Assembly (NCBI GenBank): GCA_018971305.1
Contig: JAGXBC010000003.1
Coordinates: forward strand, 1 to 64,000
DNA length: 64,000 nt
DNA from: Patescibacteria group bacterium
GTDB lineage: Bacteria > Patescibacteria > Paceibacteria > UBA6257 > 2-01-FULL-56-20
Direction: 5' to 3'
A program made the position numbers and the translations under genes. Of the stretch, positions 52,937 to 61,196 are shown one piece after another. Position 1 is the first letter of the stretch; the number at the start of each line of letters is the position of its first letter. The notes beneath the pieces are model-generated. The model worked only from the letters and a program-made list of their open reading frames with translations, had not been told where the DNA came from and ran no database searches.

Positions 52937-53500
52937 ATGCCAACTATTGCCGAACAATATTTAAAAACACTGGAGACTGATCTAAAATCAGTAACGGAAA
53001 AATTGCGTGCAGACATGCAGGCCATTCGCGGCAATCGGCCGTCGGCGGATCTGATATCCGAAATAAAAGTTAACCTTTATGACCAATGGATGACCGTAAA
53101 GCAGTTAGGTTCGCTCTCTGTTATACCGCCGAGGAGTATTCAGGTGAGCGTTTGGGATAAAGACGCCGTAGGCGCCGTGGTTAAGGCGATAGATAACGCG
53201 AAAATCGGATTATCTGTCACCAACGACGGTAACAATATCATTGCCACGCTTTCACAATTGGGCAACGAGCGGCGCGAGGAATTGATGAAGCTCGTTAAAA
53301 AAACTAGCGAGGGACATAGAATCCAGATCCGCGCCAAGCGCGACGAGGCGATCAAAAAACTGAAAGCTGCCGAAGATGAAAATCAGGCAAACGAAGACGA
53401 AGTGTTCAAGACGAAAGAAAGGATGCAGAAATTTGTAGACGAGACGAATAAAAAAATTGAGGAAATAGTGGATGCCAAATTAAAAGAACTGGGAGAATAA
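52937..53500 (+). CDS. frr: Ribosome recycling factor
   Basis: 187 aa, L-shaped three-helix bundle plus beta domain. M-Q-A-I-R-G-N-R-P-S near 28, and R-R-E-E-L-M-K-L-V-K-K near 112 are family marks. With EF-G it splits post-termination ribosomes. Six bases before rseP. Confidence 0.96.
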   Translation: MPTIAEQYLKTLETDLKSVTEKLRADMQAIRGNRPSADLISEIKVNLYDQWMTVKQLGSLSVIPPRSIQVSVWDKDAVGAVVKAIDNAKIGLSVTNDGNNIIATLSQLGNERREELMKLVKKTSEGHRIQIRAKRDEAIKKLKAAEDENQANEDEVFKTKERMQKFVDETNKKIEEIVDAKLKELGE

Positions 53501-53506
53501 ATCAAA

Positions 53507-54559
53507 ATGCTCATAGCTATAATAGTAATCATTGGATTATCAGTTTTAATACTCGGCCACGAAGCCGGTCATTTTATCGTTGCCAAACTATTCGGATTAA
53601 AGATAGATGAATTCGGTTTTGGTTTCCCGCCGAGGATTTTTGCCAAGAAGAAAGGTGAAACAGAATACAGTTTTAATTGGCTGCCGTTCGGGGGGTTCGT
53701 AAAAATAGCAGGCGAGAGCGACCCAGCCCCTTTCACAGAAGGCGAGCCGATAAACACCATTTCCGACGAAGAAAAAAAACGCCTTTTTAATTTTCAGCCG
53801 ACGTGGAAAAAGTTTCTGATTATTTTTGCCGGAGTGGCGATTAATTTTGTCTTTGGGTGGGTTCTGATATCAATGGTTTTTGCAATTGGGACGCCGCGCG
53901 CTGTTGTCGTAAGCGAAGTGCAAGCCGGTTCGCCGGCTGCCGAAGCCGGTATTGCGGCAGGAGATATATTGAAGGACTATATCACCACGGATGGCTTTAT
54001 AAACTTCGTAAACCAGCACCGCGGTGAAGAAATTCCCATTGTGGTATCAAGGGGCGGCAAAGATATAACTTTTAACGTTATCCCAAGAATTAACGTAGCG
54101 CCGAATGAAGGTGCGGTAGGAGTTGCGATTGTTCAGGCGGGAGCAGGTCGGGAAAATATTTTTAGCGCTTTCTGGGACGGCCTGAAATATTCTTTCGTAA
54201 TGAGCGGCTTGGTGCTTCAGGCATTTTATCAATTGCTCAAGAGCTTGGTTTTGCATGCTTCGCTTCTCCCGGGAGTTGTCGGGCCTGTGGGCATATTTTC
54301 CGTCGCCGAGGAGACGGGCAGCATCGGGCTTATTTATCTTATCCAGCTCATAAGCGTTATCTCGCTTAATTTGGCCGTTATAAATCTTCTGCCTCTGCCG
54401 GCGCTGGATGGCGGCCGCATCTTTATGATTCTGCTAGAAAAGATAAAAGGATCGCCGATTTCCAGGAAAACCGAAGCGATTGTCAACAGCTTTGGTTTTG
54501 CATTCCTTATAACGTTAATGGTTCTGCTTACAATAAGGGACGTTAGCCATCTGTTTTAA
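53507..54559 (+). CDS. rseP: RseP-type intramembrane zinc metalloprotease
   Basis: 350 aa, M50B family. H-E-A-G-H at residues 18-22 in TM1, one PDZ domain (~125-190, with S-P-A-A-E-A-G-I), and L-P-A-L-D-G-G-R near 298 giving the Asp ligand. Cleaves anti-sigma factors or signal-peptide remnants in the membrane. Follows frr closely, as in many bacteria; ends at a bidirectional terminator. Confidence 0.95.
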   Translation: MLIAIIVIIGLSVLILGHEAGHFIVAKLFGLKIDEFGFGFPPRIFAKKKGETEYSFNWLPFGGFVKIAGESDPAPFTEGEPINTISDEEKKRLFNFQPTWKKFLIIFAGVAINFVFGWVLISMVFAIGTPRAVVVSEVQAGSPAAEAGIAAGDILKDYITTDGFINFVNQHRGEEIPIVVSRGGKDITFNVIPRINVAPNEGAVGVAIVQAGAGRENIFSAFWDGLKYSFVMSGLVLQAFYQLLKSLVLHASLLPGVVGPVGIFSVAEETGSIGLIYLIQLISVISLNLAVINLLPLPALDGGRIFMILLEKIKGSPISRKTEAIVNSFGFAFLITLMVLLTIRDVSHLF

Positions 54560-54589
54560 CTGTCTAATGCGGGAAATTCCAAATAAAAT

Positions 54590-54616
54590 AGCCGCCTCTT
54601 GTTGGCGGCTTTTGAA
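54590..54616. terminator. Terminator between convergent rseP and the 199-aa gene
   Basis: AGCCGCC-tcttgtt-GGCGGCT followed by TTTGAA on the plus strand and ATTTTATTT on the minus strand. Confidence 0.8.
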
Positions 54617-54630
54617 TAGGTGGTTCTGAT

Positions 54631-55230
54631 TTAGATGCGGCCGTTTGTTGCGGCTGCAGCTGCGGCTTCTATCGCCGGAAAAAGAAAGATGCCTGTTCCC
54701 TCGTCACACTCAACGCCGACGAATTCACCGGTTGAAGTTGTGTCAGAGGTGCAATCTACGAATTCGGTATTGAAATATCTTCCATATTTTACTCTGAATA
54801 AGATTTCCGCGGTAACAAGTTCAAGGGCGGAAATTATTTGTGTTTCAGGATAATTTTCGGCTACCTCTTTCCCCGTCATCTTTTCTGAATTAGGAAATGG
54901 CTGGATATAAATTTGGCTCCAGTCCGTTCTGTAGGCTTTTTTGGTTGCAAAATCCTGGCTTGCAAACCAAGGATTATTATCCTCGCAATTAATTCTGGGA
55001 TGCTCGTTGGGCGGAAGCAGTTTGTGCCATTGGAGTATCGTGAGGTAATCCTTTCCGAACCGTTCAAGTGCCAGAAAAAAGAATTTGACATCCTCAACGG
55101 TTTTACCAGGGAAGATAGGGTCAGCTTCTCTCATGTTGTTCCAGGGAAATATGCCGGCGGCCTTAATATCTTGTTCGTCAAGAACGATTCCGAAATGCTT
55201 CTTCCAGTCTAGCTTGTCGAAAATATACAT
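54631..55230 (-). CDS. Hypothetical protein (199 aa)
   Basis: Soluble, no signal; aromatic-rich (many Trp, Phe and Tyr) with three Cys and an Ala run near the C-terminus (A-A-A-A-A-A-T-N-G-R-I). Contains W-F-A-S-Q-D-F-A-T-K-K and W-S-Q-I-Y-I-Q-P-F. I do not recognise a domain. An AAGGA-type ribosome binding site about 15 bases upstream and a GGTGGA closer to the ATG are seen on the minus strand. Divergent from the metallophosphoesterase gene; monocistronic with a terminator. Confidence 0.65.
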   Translation of the reverse strand: MYIFDKLDWKKHFGIVLDEQDIKAAGIFPWNNMREADPIFPGKTVEDVKFFFLALERFGKDYLTILQWHKLLPPNEHPRINCEDNNPWFASQDFATKKAYRTDWSQIYIQPFPNSEKMTGKEVAENYPETQIISALELVTAEILFRVKYGRYFNTEFVDCTSDTTSTGEFVGVECDEGTGIFLFPAIEAAAAAATNGRI

Positions 55231-55355
55231 TATTAATCCACCATCCTTTTGTAAAATTCCACCTAAGATAATTATAAAGCACCTGAATCCTTTTCTGTCA
55301 AACGGCTTGCGTGTGACAACCAGTCGCTTGATTTACTGTGTTTTCTTCTGGCCCT

Positions 55356-55385
55356 TTGCGGATTTTTGGGGAAATTGCTTATAAT
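55356..55385 (+). promoter_or_regulatory. Promoter TTGCGG-18-TATAAT, leaderless type
   Basis: Perfect -10 box ending 8 bases before the metallophosphoesterase ATG. Confidence 0.5.
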
Positions 55386-55393
55386 TACTACTT

Positions 55394-56506
55394 ATGCATC
55401 GGCGAATTCCGAAATTTACGGTATTTATCCTGGTAATTCAGGTTCTTTTGCTATATCTGCACTGGTTTATCTATTACACGATAATCATTTTTTTGCACAT
55501 AGAAATACCGTCGACCGTCTTTATTCTGCGGGCGATTTTTTCTTTTCTATCGGTCAGTTTCATCTTGTCTTCCGTGCTTGCCTTCAGATACGTAGATTCC
55601 TTTATAAGCAGATTCTATTCCTTGGCGGCCGCCTGGATGGGTTTCTTCTTTTATCTATTTATCGCCAGCTTTCTTTCCTGGATAGGTTTCGTCGTCTCGC
55701 CGAACTTGGCGCCTCAATTCGTTATCGTATTTTTTACGGCTGCTTGCGCCGTTTCGGTTTATGGCCTTATCAACGCGAACAGGATAAGGGTCACGGAAAT
55801 TACCGTTCCGCTCAAAAACCTGCCGCCTTCCTGGAAATCAAGAACGGCGGTTTTCCTGAGCGATTTGCATCTGGGGCAAATAAGGCGGGAAAAGTTTACG
55901 GCCCGCGTGGCGAATGCGATCAATTCTTTAAATCCGGACATCGTTTTTATCGGAGGAGATTTTTACGACGGCGTCCAGGCAGAAGTGAAAAAAATAACAA
56001 GACCGTTCTATGAAGTGAAACCGCCGATGGGTGTGTGGTTTGTTGCCGGCAATCACGACGAGTTCCGCGATACCGGAGAATATTTTACCGAATTGAGGAA
56101 TGCCGGAGTCCGTATTTTGGACAACGAAATGGTTTTGGTGGACGGCATACAGCTTATAGGCGTCGATTACGGTTCCACGGAACTGAAGCGTGATTATCGC
56201 GAGGTGATGAACGGATTGAAAATTGACCGAGAGAAGCCGAGTATTCTTCTGCGCCACGTGCCCAACCTGACAATAGTTCCGCGCCAAGCCGGTGTTTCTT
56301 TCCAGCTTTCCGGACACACGCATAACGCTCAGGTTTTTCCGGTCATGCTTCTTACTGAGCTCATTTTTAGGGGGCGCAATTACGGGCTGAAGAAAAGGCA
56401 CAATTTTCTTTCCTATACTTCAAGCGGCGTAGGCACTTGGGGTCCGCCGCTTCGTGTAGGAACAAAATCGGAAATAGTCAAAATTTCTTTTATCGAAGCA
56501 GACTGA
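55394..56506 (+). CDS. Membrane-anchored calcineurin-like metallophosphoesterase
   Basis: 370 aa. Four membrane segments in residues 1-125, then the phosphoesterase: S-D-L-H-L-G (~155), G-G-D-F-Y-D-G (~186), G-N-H-D-E (~218), and S-G-H-T-H-N-A-Q (~310), all metal ligands present. Closest in design to YkuE/YaeI-type enzymes with a membrane domain in front; YaeI-type act on phospholipid or UDP-linked substrates, but this substrate is unknown. No ribosome binding site. Confidence 0.9.
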   Translation: MHRRIPKFTVFILVIQVLLLYLHWFIYYTIIIFLHIEIPSTVFILRAIFSFLSVSFILSSVLAFRYVDSFISRFYSLAAAWMGFFFYLFIASFLSWIGFVVSPNLAPQFVIVFFTAACAVSVYGLINANRIRVTEITVPLKNLPPSWKSRTAVFLSDLHLGQIRREKFTARVANAINSLNPDIVFIGGDFYDGVQAEVKKITRPFYEVKPPMGVWFVAGNHDEFRDTGEYFTELRNAGVRILDNEMVLVDGIQLIGVDYGSTELKRDYREVMNGLKIDREKPSILLRHVPNLTIVPRQAGVSFQLSGHTHNAQVFPVMLLTELIFRGRNYGLKKRHNFLSYTSSGVGTWGPPLRVGTKSEIVKISFIEAD

Positions 56507-57025
56507 ATAATTTTAGTCGGCAAGAGCTGCTAAGATATCCGGTTTTAGGGAGACAAAATTTTAAATTTCGGGGAATTGTATAATAAACAAGGTCAGCTTG
56601 GAGGGGAGGCTGGCGGCAACTATCGATTGGTGTGACGAGGGAGGATTGGTCATACAGACCCCGCATCGCTTTTTAATAAAGGGGCGCTAGCGGGAGCTAT
56701 CGTCGTTGGTGTGCACCTAGACGAAGCATTTATTCATAACTTTAAGGAAATAATCGGGGATTTCATCCCGCTAAAAAATATTGATGATCAATCTGTGGCA
56801 ACGCTGGCTATTACCACTTCTCCGGACAGGTCTTGGGCGAAAGCGAGGCCACCAATCGTTCCGCCCTCCTTATTGTTTTAATCTTCGCCCTGATTCTTGT
56901 TCTGCCTCTGTATCGTTTTACTGTTTTACTTACGGAATAAACATCTCATCACTTATTTTCCGTTTTATAGGAGGCCTGGGTATCTATAGTCTTATCTTCT
57001 AGTGGGAGCCTGATAAAATAATCTT
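56507..57025 (+). other. Long intergenic stretch, possible structured RNA and small membrane peptide
   Basis: A TATAAT box at ~56579 is followed by a hairpin (GTCAGCTT / AGGCTGGC, 8 pairs including G-T) whose loop is GGAGGGG, then GAGGGAGG. Further down CGGGG-atttcat-CCCG. A frame ending at 56940 encodes ~35 residues from a TTG at 56833 with one strong membrane helix (A-L-L-I-V-L-I-F-A-L-I-L-V-L); the same frame is open back to 56779. No clear ribosome binding site. No known RNA (RNase P, SRP, tmRNA) is recognised. Confidence 0.35.
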
Positions 57026-57277
57026 ATGAGTAAAAAAGAAATTGTCGATGGGGTAGCGCATAAAATACCAGCGGATTTAGGACAAGCCCTTATCTCCGAC
57101 CCGGCCGCACGGGCAAAATGGGAGGACATTACACCGCTGGCACGCAATGAATGGATCTGCTGGGTTATCTCTGTCAAGAAACCGGAAACCAGAAGGCAAC
57201 ACGTCCTCAGAGTGCGCACGGAGCTCAAAGAAGGAATGCGGCGGCCCTGTTGTTGGGCCGGCTGTATTCATCGTTGA
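57026..57277 (+). CDS. YdeI/OmpD-associated family protein
   Basis: 83 aa. Contains P-A-D-L...D-P-A-A-R-A-K-W, then L-A-R-N-E-W-I-C-W-V and the characteristic end R-R-P-C-C-W-A-G-C, matching a small family usually annotated bacteriocin-protection, YdeI or OmpD-associated. The biochemical role is not established. The Cys cluster (C-C-W-A-G-C-I-H-R) could bind metal. No ribosome binding site. Confidence 0.8.
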   Translation: MSKKEIVDGVAHKIPADLGQALISDPAARAKWEDITPLARNEWICWVISVKKPETRRQHVLRVRTELKEGMRRPCCWAGCIHR

Positions 57278-57315
57278 AACAGAAGAAGATTTTAATCCGA
57301 ACCTATCTCAAGGTG

Positions 57316-57344
57316 GCCCCGCTGTCGCTTCGCTCAGACGGGGC
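57316..57344 (+). other. GC hairpin after the YdeI-like gene
   Basis: GCCCCG / CGGGGC stem enclosing CTG...CAG and GCTTCGC; no T run. The GCTTCGCTC core also occurs in the rpmG leader hairpin. Confidence 0.4.
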
Positions 57345-57388
57345 ACTGTAAATTTCTAAGCTCATTCTTCGCTAATAAATTTATAGTG

Positions 57389-57459
57389 CTGGGGGGCTTG
57401 GAATCGGACCAAGATTCACGGCTTCAAAGGCCGCTGTCCTACCGTTAGACGACCCCCCA
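57389..57459 (-). tRNA. tRNA-Gln (anticodon TTG)
   Basis: Minus-strand cloverleaf: acceptor TGGGGGG/CCCCCCA, anticodon stem GCGGC/GCCGT (one G-T) with loop CTTTGAA, T arm with TCCGATT, discriminator G. CCA is not encoded. Confidence 0.94.
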
Positions 57460-57469
57460 ATCGTTGCGC

Positions 57470-57486
57470 TATACTAATTTAGTATA
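57470..57486 (+). promoter_or_regulatory. Perfect palindrome over a -10-like region
   Basis: TATACTAA-T-TTAGTATA, two 8-base arms around a single base, ending one base before the 57488 ATG. It could be an operator for a dimeric repressor or a doubled -10 element. Confidence 0.5.
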
Positions 57487-57487
57487 A

Positions 57488-58030
57488 ATGAGAAACAAGC
57501 GCAATAAAAATAGTGGGTGGGTCATTTTTATTTTAGTGATGGTAACTTTCGGAATGCTCGGTTTGGGCGGGGTTTTTTCGGCCATCATACCCACTCAACC
57601 CGCACAGAATCAAACCCCCGATAATCAACAGAATTCCAATGCTTCGTCCTCACGTGAACTGGCTCTGAGCTGCACATCCGATACGCTTACGCAGTTTCAT
57701 ATACACCCAACTCTTACGATAATCGCAAACGGCGTTAAGCAAACGATTCCTGCGAATATCGGCATTACCGCCGATTGTCTTCGCGTGATTCACACTCACG
57801 ACGACACCGGTGTCATTCACGTTGAATCGCCGCAGGCCGAAAATTTCACGCTGGGAGATTTTTTCGCAGTTTGGGGTAAGGTGTTCAACCAAGGCCAAGT
57901 TTTGGACTATAAGGCAGACGCAGGCCATGAGATAGTTATGACCGTGGACGGCAAGCCGAGCACGGAGTACGAGAATTTAATCTTAAAAGACGGACAGAAG
58001 ATAGTTGTTGAATATAAGAATAGACAGTAG
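57488..58030 (+). CDS. Anchored His-rich extracytoplasmic protein
   Basis: 180 aa. Residues 12-34 are a membrane anchor, then a Gln/Asn/Ser linker, then a ~120-residue domain with two Cys and a His cluster: F-H-I-H-P near 71, then I-H-T-H-D-D-T-G-V-I-H-V-E-S and F-T-L-G-D-F-F. I have seen this pattern in conserved uncharacterised proteins of archaea and CPR; the His/Asp set suggests metal binding (inference). No ribosome binding site. Confidence 0.75.
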   Translation: MRNKRNKNSGWVIFILVMVTFGMLGLGGVFSAIIPTQPAQNQTPDNQQNSNASSSRELALSCTSDTLTQFHIHPTLTIIANGVKQTIPANIGITADCLRVIHTHDDTGVIHVESPQAENFTLGDFFAVWGKVFNQGQVLDYKADAGHEIVMTVDGKPSTEYENLILKDGQKIVVEYKNRQ

Positions 58031-58093
58031 GAAGTAAGGGATAGAAAGCACGAAGCGAAGAGCAATCGTTGAAAAACGTGTTAAAATTTTATA

Positions 58094-58444
58094 ATGGACA
58101 TCAAGATAATTAAGGACCCGATTAAAAGAAACGAGCTCGCAGAAATGGCGCGCGTCGGATTCGGTGATATCGTTAAGGCGGTAGTGGACATAAAACAAGA
58201 AATTATGGCGGTCGGAGGCGAATTGCATGCCGACGAAGAGGTTTTACTTTCAGAACAACAGAAATCGGGAAGAGAAAATACATGGGGAATAAATTTATAT
58301 CCAGAAATATCCGGGGAAGAATGGATAGAATTTGATTCCATGATAAATCTAAAGCCCGCCGCTGGAAATCGTTCCCGCGGAGTTGAAGATATTAATATTC
58401 AAAAGAAAATCAGAGAGATCGTCGGGAAATTAATTGAGGAATAA
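58094..58444 (+). CDS. DUF5674 family protein
   Basis: 116 aa. G-D-I-V-K-A-V-V-D-I, M-A-V-G-G-E-L-H-A-D-E-E, W-G-I-N-L-Y-P and F-D-S-M-I-N-L...G-N-R-S-R-G-V-E-D follow the family closely. DUF5674 is a small soluble domain of unknown function, frequent in CPR and cyanobacteria. Two bases before the next gene, so translation is probably coupled. Confidence 0.85.
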   Translation: MDIKIIKDPIKRNELAEMARVGFGDIVKAVVDIKQEIMAVGGELHADEEVLLSEQQKSGRENTWGINLYPEISGEEWIEFDSMINLKPAAGNRSRGVEDINIQKKIREIVGKLIEE

Positions 58445-58446
58445 TT

Positions 58447-58788
58447 ATGCCCAAGACACTGTTTCTTCATAAAGAATTGGCAGCCGGCCGATGGTCTGAA
58501 TTTTCCCTCAAAGAACAGCTTGGCAATATCGGTAGCGAGGTTTCCCGCGCCAAAAATTGGCAGGGAAAAAACGAAAAGTTGTTTCGGGGCGCAGTGGAAC
58601 GAGCGTTGGAGCTTTTTGACTTAACTCTGGCAGATCCGCGCTGGAGGGGGCGGTACAGGGAAGTTGCTAGGGCCCGAGAAGTTTTCTGCGATGCTGTCTA
58701 TGGCGGAAAATTATATAAAAGTTCTCTTGAGGAGTTAGTGCAATACTTTGACCATTTCGCTTTATCCGCTAGAAACGTCGGTTATTGA
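58447..58788 (+). CDS. Hypothetical partner of DUF5674
   Basis: 113 aa, all-helical by composition, with G-S-E-V-S-R-A near 34 and R-G-A-V-E-R-A-L-E-L-F near 50. No signature for enzyme or DNA binding that I can name. The HEPN-like look (short helical protein with R-x-x-x-x-R) is weak. Two bases after DUF5674, a compact two-gene unit whose small size resembles toxin-antitoxin pairs, but there is no direct evidence. Confidence 0.65.
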   Translation: MPKTLFLHKELAAGRWSEFSLKEQLGNIGSEVSRAKNWQGKNEKLFRGAVERALELFDLTLADPRWRGRYREVARAREVFCDAVYGGKLYKSSLEELVQYFDHFALSARNVGY

Positions 58789-58881
58789 TATTCAATTTCA
58801 GATATGGCAAGTTGTTTTCGCCTAATCAGGTAATTCACAGGGTGGGGAGTTTTTTTCTGTTTAAGGTGTTAAAATAAGTTC

Positions 58882-60501
58882 ATGGAGGCCTCTAACGAAA
58901 AAAGAAACGCGAGGCGTTTTTCCGATGTTCACCATTCAAGGAAGAAAGGATGGAGAGCTTGGTTTAATTTTCTGGGGAAACACGGGAAAACCGTTAATTT
59001 AAAGCCGCCATTTTATAAGAGATACCCAGTAGTCGCCGGTTTTATTGTCGTCTTGGCCGTTGTTTCCGTTTTCGGAGCCAAGAGATTGTTTACGCGGGCG
59101 GAAGTTGCGGATTTTTACCCCTCAAACTGTCTCGGTTCTTGGCAGGGTCCGCAAAACGCCCAGGGCAAGCCGGAGATGCTCGCACCCATATCCACCTCCA
59201 CGATTTTCGGAGAAGATAATTCCGCTGTTTTCAATTCCGGCACGGGGCAGATTTTCTGCGGAGGTTTCTTGCCCGGCAATTACGCTTCTTCGAGCGATAT
59301 AAAAAGCGTTGGTCTTACTTTCGTCTGGCAAGTGGGGGAGCCGTCGGCAACCTCAACTTTTCCCCAGGGAGCCCTAATCACAACCTCAACAATTTCTACG
59401 TCTACTTCTGCGAGCGCGGATACGGCGACTGGTACGGATCAAGTAACTCAGGTTGTAGGGCAGGGTGCTGCATTAGAGCAGGGGAGCAGCACCGATGTAC
59501 AACAGACCGCCCCGGCCGATTCCAGCGCGACGACTCCTGCGGATTCCGGCGGGGCAATTCCTCCGCAACAGATAAATCCGGAGCCAGTTCCGCCGACAAA
59601 TTCCAGCGATACCACTTCCACGACATCGTTTTTATACAATTTACGAGGTTTATTATTTAATGTAGCTTTCGCTCAATCTGATTCAACAAGTTCACCGCAG
59701 GTAACGAGCGATACTATTCCGGTTGCGAACGATACAACAACAACCGTTAGTAAGCCGCAAAATATTTCAACGCCAGCTTCGCCGTCTCCATCCAACGAAA
59801 CGACGACGGTATCAGAACAGGTAACGCAGAAAGCGGGACAACAAACACAGAGCACAAAACAAGGAACACAGAACATAGAGCAAGCGACAACGACCGGTGC
59901 GGAACCATCAACGACCATAATTATCGGCCCGACCATCACGGCGTCCCTCACCCCGCTTACTACTTCCACCGACGCTTCGGGAACATATGTGATTATGAAT
60001 GCAACTGATACTCTTGCTACGGGAACCGAGCCCGTTGTTCCGCCGCCCGCTCCAGACGAAAACTTCCTGAAGATAAGTTATAGCACCGATGGCCAGACCT
60101 GGACGGAGATAGCAAAAGTGAACGATAATAACTGGCAGAATTTTACCGTTACCCTGCCTATTAATAATTGGGAAATCTTGAAGAAATTACAGATACAAGT
60201 GGAAGGAATTCCCACAACCCTTAACCCCACCCCCAAGGTTTATCTGGATGGAATGTTTGCCGAAGTCCATTACGAGCTTTCTCCGGAATTCGCCGCCGCT
60301 CTGAGCGGCGATCAATCCCTGGATGGCCAAAATTCTTCTTCAAGCGTTACCACAACTACTATTGGAGGGGTTACGGTAATCGTTCTCCCGCCATCGCAAA
60401 AGCCGGTATCCGACAATCCGAAGCAGCAGGATACATTCCGTGCCGACCAAACACCGCAATTCAATTTTGATCTGAATTCTATATCGGTTCCGGGGCAGTA
60501 A
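58882..60501 (+). CDS. Ser/Thr-rich membrane-anchored surface protein
   Basis: 539 aa. Basic cytosolic head (1-48), one membrane segment (~50-70), an extracellular domain with two Cys (~75-155), a long Thr/Ser/Gln/Pro linker (~155-385) with repeated Q-V-T-Q and T-T-T, and a C-terminal beta sandwich (~395-470, D-G-Q-T-W-T-E-I) resembling a carbohydrate-binding or concanavalin-like fold. A likely extended surface protein. A TAAAAT box lies six bases before the ATG. Confidence 0.78.
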   Translation: MEASNEKRNARRFSDVHHSRKKGWRAWFNFLGKHGKTVNLKPPFYKRYPVVAGFIVVLAVVSVFGAKRLFTRAEVADFYPSNCLGSWQGPQNAQGKPEMLAPISTSTIFGEDNSAVFNSGTGQIFCGGFLPGNYASSSDIKSVGLTFVWQVGEPSATSTFPQGALITTSTISTSTSASADTATGTDQVTQVVGQGAALEQGSSTDVQQTAPADSSATTPADSGGAIPPQQINPEPVPPTNSSDTTSTTSFLYNLRGLLFNVAFAQSDSTSSPQVTSDTIPVANDTTTTVSKPQNISTPASPSPSNETTTVSEQVTQKAGQQTQSTKQGTQNIEQATTTGAEPSTTIIIGPTITASLTPLTTSTDASGTYVIMNATDTLATGTEPVVPPPAPDENFLKISYSTDGQTWTEIAKVNDNNWQNFTVTLPINNWEILKKLQIQVEGIPTTLNPTPKVYLDGMFAEVHYELSPEFAAALSGDQSLDGQNSSSSVTTTTIGGVTVIVLPPSQKPVSDNPKQQDTFRADQTPQFNFDLNSISVPGQ

Positions 60502-60628
60502 GTCGCTCAAATCCGATTTTCGGAAAATTTACAGGAGCGCGGCACCTTAAATTACCCGAAGGCGGCATTTTTTGACGCAGGGAAACGTTTTTAAGCACAA
60601 ACTCGGCCGAAATGTTAAAATTCAAGAA

Positions 60629-61168
60629 ATGATTTCCAGAGAAAATAATTTCGCGTTTATAGACAGTCAAAATCTTAATCTCGGCATTCGCGTTCAAGGT
60701 TGGGAGCTTGATTTCGCGCGGTTTCGTATATATCTCAAAGACAAATACAGTATTACCAAAGCGTTCCTTTGTATCGGTTATGTGAAGGGCAACGAAGGTC
60801 TATACAAATATCTTCAAGAGAGCGGGTACATTTGTGTTTTTAAGCCGACTCTTGAGTTACCCGACGGGGACGTAAAGGGCAACGTTGATGCTGAGCTTGT
60901 CTTATATACCATGATGCATATCAATGATTTCGACCGCGCGCTCATTATTAGCGGCGATGGAGATTTTCACTGCCTTATTGAGCACCTCTTGGAACAGAAA
61001 AAACTGCTTGTGTTTATGGTGCCCAACAGAAAAAAATATTCAGGCCTATTGAAGCGGAAAGATTTTTTGCCACATACTCGATTCGTTGCCGATATCAGAA
61101 ATATGGTCCAAAAAAAGAAAGACCCCGACGAGGACAAAACCTTGTCAGGGCACCCTTTCCGTTCGTGA
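60629..61168 (+). CDS. LabA-like NYN domain protein
   Basis: 179 aa from the ATG giving M-I-S-R-E-N-N-F-A-F-I-D. PIN-like NYN nuclease fold: F-I-D-S-Q-N near residue 10, N-V-D-A-E-L (~92) and S-G-D-G-D-F (~113) supply the acidic metal-binding set. Lys-rich C-terminal tail. Probable RNA-processing enzyme; substrate unknown. Common in CPR genomes. Confidence 0.88.
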   Translation: MISRENNFAFIDSQNLNLGIRVQGWELDFARFRIYLKDKYSITKAFLCIGYVKGNEGLYKYLQESGYICVFKPTLELPDGDVKGNVDAELVLYTMMHINDFDRALIISGDGDFHCLIEHLLEQKKLLVFMVPNRKKYSGLLKRKDFLPHTRFVADIRNMVQKKKDPDEDKTLSGHPFRS

Positions 61169-61196
61169 TAACTATATTGTAGTAAAACCCCATAAC

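Noticed and set aside
57147..57359. Overlapping frames continuing past the YdeI-like gene
   Set aside because: Out-of-frame with the recognised family; no signals.
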